The notes: a model not told the origin generated them from the sequence alone. A stretch of DNA of 64,000 bases from Bradyrhizobium sp. DOA9 (GCF_000617845.2 NZ_DF820425.1:4391725-4455724); one strand, 5' to 3'. Counted from the first letter of the stretch, positions 16,697-27,731 are shown. Made by a program: numbers and translations.

Positions 16697-16722
16697 GAAC
16701 CGGCGCGATTATTGGCGCCCCC

Positions 16723-17460
16723 ATGGAAAAAGCTCACGACGTGCTGATACGGAACCTCGGCGAGCACACCGCGCTCGCAGATGACGATATGGCCGAGATT
16801 CGCGCGCTGACCTTCATGCTGCGCGATTTCGCGCCCAACGAGGATTTCATCCGTCAGGGCGACGAACCCGAGCATTCCGCCTTGGTCGTCTCCGGCATGG
16901 TCGCCCGCTATCACCTGCTCGGCAGCGGGCGGCGGCAATATCTGGCGTTCCACCTCACCGGCGATCTCCCGGACGCGCAGGGGCTGTTCATCGAACAGAT
17001 GGATCACGGGCTCAGTGCGCTCGGGCCGGCGTCGGTCGCGTTCATCCCGCACCGCGAATTGTTCATCGCGTTCCGGCGGCGGCCGACCTTCGCCCTCGCC
17101 GTCTGGCGCGAGACGCTGCTCGACGCAGCGATCTTTCGCGAGGCCATCACCAACAACAGCGCCCGGCCGATGCAGGCGCGCATGGCGCACCTGTTTTGCG
17201 AGCTGTTCTATCGCGCCCGCGCGGCGCAGCTGGTGCGCGGCAATCGTTGCCGCATGCCGATCAGCCTCGCGCAGCTCGGCGAGACGCTCGGCATGGCGAT
17301 CGCGACGGTGAACCGGACGCTCGCCGATCTCAGGCGCAGCGGCGCGATGGATCTTCGCGACGGCGAGCTGGTCGTGCTGAAATGGCGCGAGCTGCAGCGG
17401 CTCGGCGATTTCAGTGCCGCCTATCTGTATCTGAAGCGGCAGTCGCCGCCGCTTGCGTGA
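16723..17460 (+). CDS. Crp/Fnr-family regulator 2
   Basis: A 245-aa regulator with an N-terminal cyclic-nucleotide-binding-like beta-roll (APNEDFIRQGDEPEHSALVVSG, about 37-58) and a C-terminal HTH (ISLAQLGETLGMAIATVNRTLADL). It has no FNR-type cysteine cluster. Its recognition helix (ATVNR) resembles that of regulator 1, so the two may recognise related sites. It is divergent from the 16326-16565/15607-16308 operon and convergent with regulator 3. The two neighbouring paralogues suggest local duplication, though sequences have diverged widely. Confidence 0.87.
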   Translation: MEKAHDVLIRNLGEHTALADDDMAEIRALTFMLRDFAPNEDFIRQGDEPEHSALVVSGMVARYHLLGSGRRQYLAFHLTGDLPDAQGLFIEQMDHGLSALGPASVAFIPHRELFIAFRRRPTFALAVWRETLLDAAIFREAITNNSARPMQARMAHLFCELFYRARAAQLVRGNRCRMPISLAQLGETLGMAIATVNRTLADLRRSGAMDLRDGELVVLKWRELQRLGDFSAAYLYLKRQSPPLA

Positions 17461-17470
17461 GATTGAGGCG

Positions 17471-18190
17471 TCAGCCCGCTGCGGTTGCCGCTCCACCCCG
17501 CACCTCGTCGAAATGCTTCTTCACCCAATCGTTGCAGCAGCAGGCCCTTGCTTCGAGCGCTGCGGCGTCGAGGATCAGGATGGCGCCGCGGCGGGTCGCG
17601 AGGATGCGCCGCGCCTTGAACATCTGGATGACCCGGCTGGCATAGCTGCGGGAGACGCCCAGCATGCCGGCGAGCTGCTCGTGGGTGAGGGGAATCTCGG
17701 CGCCGCCGACATGTTCCTGGGTGGAGACGATCCACTTGGCGGCACGCTGCTCGATCGAGTGCGCAGCGTTGCAGGCCGCGGTCTGCAAGAGCTGCGCGAA
17801 CTGGCAGTCGGCATAGCGCGCGAAGGCCTCCTGCAGCGTCGCCGACCTCTGCTGTGCCTGCTCGAGCGGGCGCAGCGGCAGCCGCATCAGGGTGCCGCCG
17901 AGCTTCACGATCATGCGCGAATAGGCCAGCGAAGGGCTGCGGCCGGCGGCGATGCCCACCGCACCCTCGCGCCCCACCAGCAGGCTTTCGACCTCGCGAT
18001 CGTCCGCGACCGGGACGGCGAACGACACCAGCGCGGGACCGCATGGAAAATGGACCGCGGCGACGTCGTCGCCGGCGTGATGCAGGACGTGGCTCGCCTC
18101 GAGCTCTACCGGCTGGAGGTGAGGCGCGAGCAGTTCGAAATCCTGGTGGTTGAGCTGCCGCAGCAGATCGTTCTGGGGCCGACCGGTCAC
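17471..18190 (-). CDS. Crp/Fnr-family regulator 3
   Basis: A 239-aa regulator using a GTG start (VTGRPQNDLLRQL); an alternative upstream start at 18289 would give 272 aa. The N-terminal domain is a divergent beta-roll, and the HTH is LTHEQLAGMLGVSRSYASRVIQMFKARRIL. The recognition helix has SxxSR, nearer to FNR than the other two but without the Glu. A Cys-triplet (ACCCNDW) near the C-terminus is unusual and could bind metal or be redox-active, though this is speculative. It ends 10 bases from the convergent regulator 2. Confidence 0.82.
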   Translation of the reverse strand: MTGRPQNDLLRQLNHQDFELLAPHLQPVELEASHVLHHAGDDVAAVHFPCGPALVSFAVPVADDREVESLLVGREGAVGIAAGRSPSLAYSRMIVKLGGTLMRLPLRPLEQAQQRSATLQEAFARYADCQFAQLLQTAACNAAHSIEQRAAKWIVSTQEHVGGAEIPLTHEQLAGMLGVSRSYASRVIQMFKARRILATRRGAILILDAAALEARACCCNDWVKKHFDEVRGGAATAAG

Positions 18191-18361
18191 ATCGTGTTCT
18201 CTTGTCGTGTTCCCTTGGGCGGGCCGGGAATCGGCGCCAGCGGCAAAGCTACGTTTCCGCGGCGGAACCGACGGTTCCAAAGTGCACACAACGGAGGTTC
18301 GGGCATCGAAAACTAGAGCACGGCGTCAAGCGACCGGCGGGCTCGACGCCAGCGCGGGCCG

Positions 18362-18598
18362 TCAGCCGCAGCGGACTTCGCGCTTCCCCGTCAGTCGGCC
18401 TTGTGCCGCAGCGGCGCGGTAAGCGTCGATCGCTCTGTTGGCGAGCATCAACTGCCGGCGTTCGCCGGTTCGAATCTGGGCCTCGATGGCGTCAAGCAGG
18501 AAGTTCGCGCTGGCATCCGGCAGGCCCAGCTCGCCGCTCTTCTCCAGGCAGCTCCAGGCGATGAAGAATGCGCTTTCGACGGTGCAACGGATCGACAT
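18362..18598 (-). CDS. Small hypothetical protein
   Basis: A 78-aa product starting MSIRCTVESAFFIAWSCLEKSGEL, helical, with LMLANRAIDAYRAA and a basic Cys-containing end. The codon pattern looks coding in this frame, while the longer ORF reaching 18868 runs antisense-like through the dehydrogenase gene and is rejected upstream of this ATG. It lies 74 bases downstream of the dehydrogenase stop on the same strand. No family is recognised. Confidence 0.5.
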   Translation of the reverse strand: MSIRCTVESAFFIAWSCLEKSGELGLPDASANFLLDAIEAQIRTGERRQLMLANRAIDAYRAAAAQGRLTGKREVRCG

Positions 18599-18672
18599 GC
18601 GCAGCCAACGCAGGCAGGCCGCAGGCGTTCCGTGCGGCGGGCGAGACTTGCGTCGGACCCGCCGTGCCTCCG

Positions 18673-19731
18673 TCAGTTCTTCAGGACGATGCGGCCGACG
18701 ACCTTGCCGGCGCGCAATTCGTCGATCCATTTCTGCACGTCGCCCATCGGCTCCTCGCGCATCGGCGTCGGCTTGATCTTGCCGGCGCGGGCGAGCGCCA
18801 TCAGCTCGTGAGCCTCGGAAAGCGTGCCGACCATGAAACCTTCGATGGTCATGCGCTTGTAGACCCATTGCACCATCGGCAGCGTGAACTGGCCGCCCAT
18901 CAGGCCGGACACCACGATCTTGCCGCCGCGCGCGGCTACCGCGACGGCAAAGGCCATCGACTTCTCGTTGCCGGCGAAATCGACGATCTCGTCGAAGCCG
19001 CCCTCGGTCTCCTTCAGGATGCGCTTGATGACGTCGGCCTCGGCCGGATCGTAGGCCACGGCGGCGCCGTTCTTGAGGGCGGTCTCGCGCGCGGCCGGCG
19101 AGAGGTCAGCGACCGTGATCGGCTGCTTGAACATCGCCTGCGCGAACGACAGGCCCATCATGCCGACGCCGCCGAGACCGATCAGCAAGAGGTTGCGCTG
19201 GCGCGGACGGTCGACCAGGCGCTTGAGCGCGCCATAGGCGGTGACGCCGGAGCACATCAGGGTCGCGGCCTGGTTGACCGGCAGGGGATCGTAGTCGAGC
19301 AGGTATTTTGCGTCCGGCACCAGGACGTGAGTTGCAAAACCGCCGTCGATGGAGACGCCGAGAAAGCGCTGCTTGACGCAGAGGTTCTCGTCGCCGTTCC
19401 GGCAGTCGCGGCACTGGCCGCAGCCGATCCACGGAAACACCGCCTTCCTGCTGCCGACAAGGCCGGCCGGGACGTCAGCGCCGGTCTCCTCGACGACGCC
19501 GGCGATCTCGTGTCCGAGCGTGAAGGGCAGCGTCATGCCGCGCGTGGTGTCGAGCTTCTTGCCGCCGCCGAGATCGGCATAGCCGTCCTGGATGTGCAGG
19601 TCGGAATGGCAGAGGCCGCAGCGCTCGATGCGGACCAGCACTTCGTGTCCTTGCGGCTTGGGCGTCTCGACAATGGTCTCGCACAAGGGCGCATCGAACT
19701 TGACCAGGGACTGCCGACGCATCAACGCCAT
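18673..19731 (-). CDS. Zinc-dependent alcohol dehydrogenase
   Basis: A 352-aa medium-chain dehydrogenase that oxidises an alcohol or reduces an aldehyde with NAD(P). It has catalytic-zinc ligands in CGLCHSDLH (Cys38) and GHE (His74). The structural zinc ligands are Cys104, 107, 110 and 118 (CGQCRDCRNGDENLC), and the Rossmann motif is GLGGVG. The ATG at 19731 is preceded by GGAGGAAGG; a longer ORF to 19863 overlaps the rsmA end. It follows rsmA by 25 bases and may share its transcript. The substrate is unknown. Confidence 0.9.
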   Translation of the reverse strand: MALMRRQSLVKFDAPLCETIVETPKPQGHEVLVRIERCGLCHSDLHIQDGYADLGGGKKLDTTRGMTLPFTLGHEIAGVVEETGADVPAGLVGSRKAVFPWIGCGQCRDCRNGDENLCVKQRFLGVSIDGGFATHVLVPDAKYLLDYDPLPVNQAATLMCSGVTAYGALKRLVDRPRQRNLLLIGLGGVGMMGLSFAQAMFKQPITVADLSPAARETALKNGAAVAYDPAEADVIKRILKETEGGFDEIVDFAGNEKSMAFAVAVAARGGKIVVSGLMGGQFTLPMVQWVYKRMTIEGFMVGTLSEAHELMALARAGKIKPTPMREEPMGDVQKWIDELRAGKVVGRIVLKN

Positions 19732-19756
19732 ATTCCTTCCTCCGAAATTCTCTTTG

Positions 19757-20610
19757 TCACGTTTCGCTGCGTATATCGGCCAATTCACGGGCCATGGCAA
19801 CAAAGCCGGCAATGGGGATGGTTTCGGCGCGCCGCGTCGCCTCGACGCCGGCGGCTTGTGCAAGCCGCGCCGGATCCGCTTGAAGCGATTTCAGGCTTTG
19901 CCGAAGCATCTTGCGGCGCTGGCCGAAGGCCGCGGCCGCGACCTGCTCGAGCAGCCGGCGATCACACGGCAGCGGCTCCGGGCGCGGCTTCAGGCGTACG
20001 ACGGAGGAGGTGACCTTCGGCGGCGGCACGAAGGCGGACGGAGCAATGTCGAACAGGATCTTGGTCTCGCAGCGCCAATTGGCGAGCACGCCGAGCCGGC
20101 CATAGGCCTCCTCGTCCTCGCGCGCGACGATGCGCTCGCCGACCTCGCGCTGGAACATCAAGACCATCATCTCGTACCAGGGCGGCCAGGGCTCGATGGT
20201 GAGCCAGTTGATCAGGAGCTGGGTCGCGATGTTGTAGGGCAGGTTGGCAACGATCTTGGCACGCTCGCCCGAGAGCAGCGGACGCGGATCGAAGGTCATG
20301 GCATCGCCATGCACGATCTCGAGCCTGCCAGGGTAGCGCGCGGCAATATCCTGCAAGGCGGGGATCGCGCGCTCGTCGTGCTCGATGGCGATGACGCGCC
20401 TTGCGCCGAGCGCGAGCAGCGCCCGCGTCAGCCCGCCCGGGCCGGGGCCGATCTCGACGATGGTGGAGTCTTCCAGCGGCGCGGCCGCGCGCGCGATGCG
20501 GGCGGTGAGGTTGAGATCGAGCAGAAAATTCTGGCCGAGCGATTTGCGCGCCGACAGCGCGTGCTGGCGAATGACCTCGCGCAGCGGCGGGAGGTCGTCG
20601 ATCGCGCTCA

Positions 20611-20611
<1 letters not shown>
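19757..20611 (-). CDS. rsmA: 16S rRNA (adenine1518-N6/1519-N6)-dimethyltransferase
   Basis: RsmA (KsgA) dimethylates two adjacent adenines near the 3' end of 16S rRNA and checks 30S maturation. The 284-aa protein has the start region SARKSLGQNFLLD, the SAM motif EIGPGPGGLT (53-62) and the catalytic NLPYNI (123-128). Its ATG overlaps the stop of pdxA by one base (TGATG), indicating coupled translation. Confidence 0.96.
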
Positions 20612-21647
<1,036 letters not shown>

Positions 21648-21648
<1 letters not shown>

Positions 21649-22583
21649 CAGCGGTTGCGATATTCGATCATCGCCGCCTTGCGGAGCTCGTCGAGATAGG
21701 CCTTCTGCGTCTTCTCGTACTTCTCCTGATACATCTTCTCGCGGACCTCACGCTTCTTCGGCGTGTCGATCATGGTCGGCTTGCGCGAGCACAGCACCAC
21801 CATCTCGATGCCGTTCTTGGTCATCTCCGGCGCGGTCAGGTGGCCGATCGGGGTGTCGTCGAGCACCTTGCGGAGCGGCTCCGGCAGCTCTGCGGTGGTC
21901 TTGGTAACGGTGTCGCGGATGGTCGCGTTCGGGGTCGAGCGGAACAGCGAATTGGCCTCCTCGCAGCTTCCGACGCGGGCGCGATAGGACTCGGCTTCTT
22001 TCTTCCGGGTTTCCAGGAACGCCGCCGACGAGCCGCGCGGCACGATCAGCACGATGGCCTGCATCTTGTACTCGGTGCCCTCGACCTGGAGCTTATCGCC
22101 GGTCTGCGCCTGCACGGCCTGCGCGACGTCGCGCTCGCCGACCAGCAGCTTCTCTTTGAAGCGGCCGCGCACGAGGCTGCCCCAGACCATCTCGGCCCGC
22201 ATGCGGCTCTTCAGCGTCTCCGCGCGGACGCCCTTGGTTTCGAGCGATTTGGAAAGCTGATCCGGCGTGATGCGCATGCGCTGCGCCATGCCGTCAAAGG
22301 ACTGGTTGATGTCGGAGACGCTGGGATCGACGCCGTATTTCTTGCCTTCCTTGATCTTGACCTTGTCGTCGATCAGCTCGTTGATGACTTGCTGCCGGCT
22401 CGGCGTCTTCTGCGTCGACAGCTGGTCGAGCTTGGTGCGCTGCTCGATGTCGAAATCGGTGATCGGATCGCCGTTGACCATCACAACGATGTTTTGCGCG
22501 CGCGACGGCGAGGGCAGGACGGTCAGCATCAGCCCGGCAGCGATGGCGAGAAGGAGGCGGAAGACAGGAAATGGCGTCGTCAT
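21648..22583 (-). CDS. SurA-like periplasmic chaperone
   Basis: A 311-aa exported protein with a signal peptide (residues about 1-29, ending SPSRAQ). A SurA N-terminal chaperone domain follows (NIVVMVNGDPITDFDIEQRTKLDQL). The C-terminal part is helical and Lys-rich. No full parvulin domain can be traced, though the middle part may be a degenerate one. It probably helps outer-membrane proteins such as LptD to fold, in keeping with its position directly after lptD. The start at 22583 was chosen because it gives a clean signal peptide; the Shine-Dalgarno is weak. Confidence 0.85.
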
Positions 22584-22644
22584 GATGTTGCTCGCATGTC
22601 GGCCGCGTTGAGATGGGGCAAGCGCGGCCGGCACTTCAAACCGT

Positions 22645-25134
22645 TCACTGGAGGCCGGCGGAACTGCTGGTCGTCGACGAGTTCGCGAGCGTGCGCAGGC
22701 CGATTTGGAACATGAACGCATGGCTCAGCGTGGGCGGTGCGGTGCCCGCGGAATAGCTATACGAAGTTACATAATTCGCCGCCAGCACGAAGCAATCGTC
22801 GACATAGCCGGCACCGAGCACATATTGGTTGATCTTGTTGGCCTCGAGGTCCCAGCGCGCCGAGCCCGACACCACCCAGTTGGTCGCGACCTTCAGCGAG
22901 CCCGTCGTCAAGATGCCCTCGCGGCGGGTCAGATAGCCCAGCTCCGGCTGGGCGGCGTAATTGCCGTACACCACGCTGACCGACCAGCGATTGAAGTTGG
23001 CGCGACCTTCCGCCTCGAAGCGCTGCACGTTCCAGGTCTGCTCGTCCATGCGGGAGCGGACGCTGAACGTGTAGGTGCTGTTCGGCGAGTAATTGACGCT
23101 CGCAACGTAATCGGACCGCGGCTTGTCGAGGCCGGAGTTCAGGCCGGTATTGATGGAATCCTGGACCGCGAAGGAGTTCAGGCCGAACAGGTGGTAGGAC
23201 TGGCCGAACAGCACCTTGACCGCGCCGCCCTTGTCGAACTGGGTGGTGGACTGCACGCCGACATTGGCGCGGCCGCCGCCCTCGACGCGATCGTAGCCGG
23301 AGAACTTGTCGACGCTGAACAGGTTCGAGGCGTCGAACACCAGGCTCTGGGCGTCCTCGTTCGGCAGCTTGCCGGCATAGGTCTCGTTCGGCCGGATGAT
23401 GATCTGCGCGATTGGCTCGATGGTGGTCGAGCCCCAGGGCTGAACGTTGATGAAGGGATAGCGGTACTCCAGGCCGACGGTCGGCATCAGGCGGAACGCC
23501 TCGGTGTCGCCGACCGGCAGGTAGTTCGACACGCCCGGCTGGTTGGAGACCGAGGACTTGATCGCGTCGGCCCGCAGGCTCGCGAACGGCGTCCAGATCT
23601 GGCCGAACGGGTCGGTGAAGGACTTGCGCCACTGCGCTTCCGCGGTGAGGCGGGTGTAGGTGCCGGGAAAGCCGCGCAGCAGGCACTGCGAGGGCGTGCG
23701 TGCCAGCGGATCGGCCGATGCCGTGGTGCACAGGCTGTTGGTGTTGGCGAGCGTCGTGATCGGGTCGAACACAGCCTCGTCGCGCGACAGGTTGACGAAA
23801 TTGGTCTTGTAGCTGAACTCGCCGCCGAAGACGGGATAGTTGAGCACGTTGGAATAGTCGATCACCGGGTAGACGATCGGCACCTGGCTCTGGTTACCCG
23901 AATAGCTCAGCCAGTACATCGTGCGCGCATCGAAGAAGCTGCGGTTGCCGACGCCGGTCAGATAGAGCTGCGACAGCGCTTCCGTCGGCAGCAACAGGAA
24001 CGAGCCGAGCGGATCGCGGTACTGGTAGAGCCGGTAGTCCGAGAAGAAATAATAGTCGGACATCAGGACGCCGTCCCAGCCCCAGACCCATTTGTCGTTC
24101 AGTGCGAACTGACCCTTGGTGTCGATGGCGCCGCGGAACTCGCGGTCGCCGGGCTGCCCGGTGAATGCTCCGGGATCGAGCTGGTTGATGCCGTAGGCGC
24201 GGATCTGGTAGGCGCCGTCGATCAGGCGCTGCCGGAATTCGGCCTGCAGCAGCACGCCTTGCCGCGACAAGAAGCGCGGGGTGAAGGTTGCGTCCATGTC
24301 GGGCGCGATCGCCCAATAATAGGGAACCTCGACGCCATAGCCCGTGTTCTCCGTGCCGGAAATATAGCCCGGCATCAGGAAGCCGGATTTGCGCTTCACG
24401 GTCGGGTCGGGCGTCGAGAAATAGGGCATGTAGGCGAGCGGCACGCCGAAGAACTCGATCTGTGCCGTCTCGAAATACAGCATCTTCTCCTGCTGGTCGT
24501 GGATGATGCGGGCACCCTTGACCTGCCACAGCGGCGGCTTCTTCGGATCGTCCTTGCACGGCGCGCAAGCCGTGTAGACGCCGTTCTCGAACACCGTGTA
24601 ATTGCCGCTGGAGCGGTCGGCGCGGCTCGCGGCCATGCGGGTCTGGTCGGCCGTGTCCACGCGCAGCGAATCGACGAAACCGTCGCGGTAATCGTCGGAG
24701 AGATCCAGGATCTCGGCATAGGTGATCTTGCCGTCGGCATCCGTCATGCGGATGTTGCCTTCGGCATGCAGCCGCTTGGTCTTCTGGTCGTAGATGACTC
24801 GGTCGGCCTCGACGCTGGTGCCGTTGTAGAACAGCTGCACGTTACCGACCGCGGAGACGCGCGAATTGTTGTAGTCGTAGTCCACCTCGGTGGCCTGAAC
24901 CAGCATCTGGTTGTCGTTGGGGGCCCTCGGCGGCTTCGGACGCGGCGGCAGCGGATTGTAGGTGAAGCCCTGGGCCTGCGCCGGTGCTACCGCGGCAGCG
25001 TCGATCAAGCCGCCGAGCGAGGCAGCCGCGACGACGGCAATCAGGAGCCTGCGGACGGACAAGCCGCTCCCGTTCGCGCGCACCCATGTGCGCCGCGTCA
25101 AACGAGACACGGGTCCTCGACGGACGGCAGTCAC
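22645..25134 (-). CDS. lptD: LPS assembly outer-membrane protein LptD
   Basis: LptD is the beta-barrel that inserts lipopolysaccharide into the outer leaflet of the outer membrane. The 829-aa protein has an N-terminal membrane-like signal, a proline-rich stretch, and an OstA/LptA-like jelly-roll (about 75-210; VEADRVIYDQKTKRLHAEGNI). A long beta-barrel domain ends near the C-terminus. The GTG at 25134 overlaps the lptG stop (TAGTG), so the longer ORF to 25200 is rejected. The operon order lptF-lptG-lptD is conserved in rhizobia. Confidence 0.94.
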   Translation of the reverse strand: MTAVRRGPVSRLTRRTWVRANGSGLSVRRLLIAVVAAASLGGLIDAAAVAPAQAQGFTYNPLPPRPKPPRAPNDNQMLVQATEVDYDYNNSRVSAVGNVQLFYNGTSVEADRVIYDQKTKRLHAEGNIRMTDADGKITYAEILDLSDDYRDGFVDSLRVDTADQTRMAASRADRSSGNYTVFENGVYTACAPCKDDPKKPPLWQVKGARIIHDQQEKMLYFETAQIEFFGVPLAYMPYFSTPDPTVKRKSGFLMPGYISGTENTGYGVEVPYYWAIAPDMDATFTPRFLSRQGVLLQAEFRQRLIDGAYQIRAYGINQLDPGAFTGQPGDREFRGAIDTKGQFALNDKWVWGWDGVLMSDYYFFSDYRLYQYRDPLGSFLLLPTEALSQLYLTGVGNRSFFDARTMYWLSYSGNQSQVPIVYPVIDYSNVLNYPVFGGEFSYKTNFVNLSRDEAVFDPITTLANTNSLCTTASADPLARTPSQCLLRGFPGTYTRLTAEAQWRKSFTDPFGQIWTPFASLRADAIKSSVSNQPGVSNYLPVGDTEAFRLMPTVGLEYRYPFINVQPWGSTTIEPIAQIIIRPNETYAGKLPNEDAQSLVFDASNLFSVDKFSGYDRVEGGGRANVGVQSTTQFDKGGAVKVLFGQSYHLFGLNSFAVQDSINTGLNSGLDKPRSDYVASVNYSPNSTYTFSVRSRMDEQTWNVQRFEAEGRANFNRWSVSVVYGNYAAQPELGYLTRREGILTTGSLKVATNWVVSGSARWDLEANKINQYVLGAGYVDDCFVLAANYVTSYSYSAGTAPPTLSHAFMFQIGLRTLANSSTTSSSAGLQ

Positions 25135-26231
25135 TAACCGTCCTCCTGGTACAACAAGGCCAAAAAGCCGGTGAGGCCGCCCACCACCACGGGCAACCAC
25201 GCCGCAGCGATCGGATGCATCAACTCAGCCTTGCTCAAGTCTTCAGTCACTTTCGACAGAACGTAGAGCAGAAAGCCTGCGCCCACGCCACTCAAAACCA
25301 TCTTCTGCACGCCGCCCATCCGGAAGAAGCGCAACGACACGGAGGCCGCAAGCATCACCATGGCTGCGAGCAAAAACGGCTGTGCCAGAAGCTTCTGATA
25401 CTGGAGTCGGTATCCGGCTGTCGCGAAGCCCGAGCTCTCGGATGAGCGGATGTAGCTCGGTAGTTGCCAAAAGGACACAGTCTCGGGGGTGGAAAAGCTG
25501 TTGCGGACCTGCGCCTCGGTCAGCGTGGTCGGAATCTCCAGCGTGGCCTGGTCGATCGGCGGTCCGTCCAGCGAGAAGCGGCGGACGCCCTTGAACAGCC
25601 AGCGGCCGGCCTCCAGCGTCGCCTCGCGCGCCTCGACCCGCTCCTTGAAATGTTGGTCCGCGTCGAACCGGAACAGCGTCAGCCCGGTGAGCCGGATGCC
25701 CTGCTGCTCGCTGCGCGCCGCATTGATGATGGTCTGGCCGTCGCTCGTGACCTGGTTGAGCCAGAAGCCCGAGGCATCCTGAATGCCGCCGCCGGGCGCC
25801 GAGCCGAACAGCTCGGCCTCCATGCGCTTGGACAGCTCGCGCAAATTGGCCGACATCGGATTGTAGGCGACGGTGGCGATCACCCCGATCAGCAGCGCAC
25901 TGCCGAGCGCCGGCGAGATGAACTGCCAGGCCGAGATGCCCGCGGCGCGCGCCACCACGAGCTCGAGCCGGCGGGAGAGGGCGAGATAGCAGGTCATGGC
26001 GCCGATCAACATGCAGAACGGCGTCAGCTTCTCCAAAAGCTGCGGCACCCGGAACAGCGAGGTCTCGGCCACCATGATCGCGGAGGCGGAGGCGAGCCCC
26101 GAGGTCTTGCGCACCATCTCGATGTAGTCGACCAGCACCAGCAGCAGGAAAATGCCGCCGAAGACGCCGAGCGCGGCGACCACGAAGCGGCCGGCGAAAT
26201 AGCGCCCGAGCGTGTTGGTGAGCATGCTCAT
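25134..26231 (-). CDS. lptG: LPS export ABC transporter permease LptG
   Basis: LptG and LptF form the inner-membrane core of the Lpt LPS transporter with the ATPase LptB, which is encoded elsewhere. The 365-aa protein has the usual three N-terminal and three C-terminal membrane segments around a periplasmic jelly-roll. The ATG at 26231 overlaps the lptF stop (ATGA), fixing the start over the longer reading to 26339. Confidence 0.94.
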   Translation of the reverse strand: MSMLTNTLGRYFAGRFVVAALGVFGGIFLLLVLVDYIEMVRKTSGLASASAIMVAETSLFRVPQLLEKLTPFCMLIGAMTCYLALSRRLELVVARAAGISAWQFISPALGSALLIGVIATVAYNPMSANLRELSKRMEAELFGSAPGGGIQDASGFWLNQVTSDGQTIINAARSEQQGIRLTGLTLFRFDADQHFKERVEAREATLEAGRWLFKGVRRFSLDGPPIDQATLEIPTTLTEAQVRNSFSTPETVSFWQLPSYIRSSESSGFATAGYRLQYQKLLAQPFLLAAMVMLAASVSLRFFRMGGVQKMVLSGVGAGFLLYVLSKVTEDLSKAELMHPIAAAWLPVVVGGLTGFLALLYQEDG

Positions 26232-27394
26232 GCGGTGGCCGGACGTCCGAACAGCCGCGCGATCCGTGCGTTCGACCTGTTGATGGCCTCCATCAGGCCG
26301 GGAGGCGGCTCGACCACGACACCGCGGATGATCATCCACAGCCCGGCGCCGATCGCGCCGAAAACCATCGCATACTGGACCAGCACCGGGCTCGGCGACT
26401 TCACCGCCATCACCGAGCAGGCAAAACCGGCCATGCGCAGGCCGAACACCGCGACGATCGACGAGGCGATCGAGAAGTTACGGCTCTGGCGCGTGGTGCG
26501 CGGCGCTCCGAGGAAGGCAAAGGTCAGCACGGCAAAGGCGAACGGATAGATCGGCGCGAGCAGGCTGTCATGCAGGGCCGCGCGGAACTGCCCTGGAATC
26601 TGCTTGTAGACGGGATCGTTCTCGGACGGCGACAGCAGCTCCCAGAGATAGCGCTCGCGGATGCCGAGGGTGACGTCGCGGCCCTTGGCGAATTTCGACA
26701 TGTCGAAGCCGTAGCGGCCGAAGGCCACCAGCGCCGGATCGCGCTTGCCCGCCTCGAAGCGCTGGAGATTGCCGGTCTCCAGCACCAGGAACGAGCCGGT
26801 CTCGTTCTTCACGACCTCGCCGTGCTCGGCGACGATCGAGACGCGCTCGTTCGGATCGCGGCGGTCGTCGATGAAGATGCCGGCGAGGATGCCGCCCGGC
26901 TTGCGTTCGCGAATCCGGATCGTGAGGTTCTCGTCAAGCCGGGCGAAGCGGCCGGGCTGCAGGATGTTGGTGAGCACGTCGGCGGTGATCTCGGCATCCC
27001 ATTGCTTGATGCGCCGCATGCCGTCAGGGGAGAGATAGGCCGCGATGAAGGCGACCAGCAGCGCCACCACGCAGGTGGCATAGAAGAACGGAACGAACAG
27101 CCGGATCGGCGAGAAGCCGGCCGCATTCATCACGATGATCTCGGAATCGGTCGCGAGCTTGTTCAGCGTGTGCGAGATCGCGATCATCAGCGCGATCGGC
27201 GCGATGATCAGGACCAGGGCCGGAATCACGAGGCTGGTGATGCCGAGGAAGGTGAGGATGGTCTGGCCCTGGCTCGTCATCAGGTCGATGCCGCGCAACG
27301 CCTGCGTAATCCAGATCACGCCGGTGAGGCTGACCAGGACCAGCGCAAACGACGCCAGCGTCGTGCGGAAGATATACCTGTCGATCGACCCCAT
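26228..27394 (-). CDS. lptF: LPS export ABC transporter permease LptF
   Basis: A 388-aa partner of LptG in LPS extraction from the inner membrane. It begins MGSIDRYIFRTTLASFALVLVSLTG and has the YjgP/YjgQ family layout: membrane segments at about 10-120 and 280-360 around a periplasmic domain. It is the first gene of the minus-strand lptF-lptG-lptD-surA-like-pdxA-rsmA run. Confidence 0.94.
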   Translation of the reverse strand: MGSIDRYIFRTTLASFALVLVSLTGVIWITQALRGIDLMTSQGQTILTFLGITSLVIPALVLIIAPIALMIAISHTLNKLATDSEIIVMNAAGFSPIRLFVPFFYATCVVALLVAFIAAYLSPDGMRRIKQWDAEITADVLTNILQPGRFARLDENLTIRIRERKPGGILAGIFIDDRRDPNERVSIVAEHGEVVKNETGSFLVLETGNLQRFEAGKRDPALVAFGRYGFDMSKFAKGRDVTLGIRERYLWELLSPSENDPVYKQIPGQFRAALHDSLLAPIYPFAFAVLTFAFLGAPRTTRQSRNFSIASSIVAVFGLRMAGFACSVMAVKSPSPVLVQYAMVFGAIGAGLWMIIRGVVVEPPPGLMEAINRSNARIARLFGRPATA

Positions 27395-27731
27395 GCGCTA
27401 CCGCACGTACCCACCAAGTCCCCAATGTCGGCCGGAATTCCGGCGGTCCGACCCATCCCCGTCAGGGGATCCCCAAGGTCGGCCGACAGCTCTTCCGGCG
27501 GTTCATTCTCTCACTACCATCCCTTTGATCCGTCAACAAAATGGCTGCCCCGTGGCACCGTCATTATATGGTTAATATTTCGCCCGTTGTGGCCTCGCGG
27601 CCACGGCGGCCTTGGCACGGGGCTGGCCGCTGGCCCATAGTGGGGGAAGCCTCAGTGAATCGCCGTTCAGCTCCGGTTTCTGGCTGGAACCCACGAACGA
27701 CGAAAAACCCCATGTTTTGGAGGAGTTATCC
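27395..27731. other. Divergent intergenic region lptF / pepA
   Basis: This 337-base gap must carry the promoters of the lpt operon and of pepA. Visible structure is a perfect 14-base palindrome GCCGGAATTCCGGC (27431-27444) and a hairpin ATCCCC-gtca-GGGGAT (27455-27470), both near the lptF side. An AT-rich stretch around 27563-27585 could hold a pepA promoter, but no hexamer pair stands out. No gene is seen. Confidence 0.4.

Noticed and set aside
15607..18190. FNR-type oxygen sensors among the three Crp/Fnr regulators
   Set aside because: None has the N-terminal cysteine cluster needed for a 4Fe-4S cluster, so oxygen sensing of the FNR kind is not supported.
22705..25137. 810-codon open frame on the plus strand opposite lptD
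   Set aside because: It is the shadow of lptD: composition is Arg/Gly/Ala-rich with no domain, while lptD has a full recognisable sequence and operon context.
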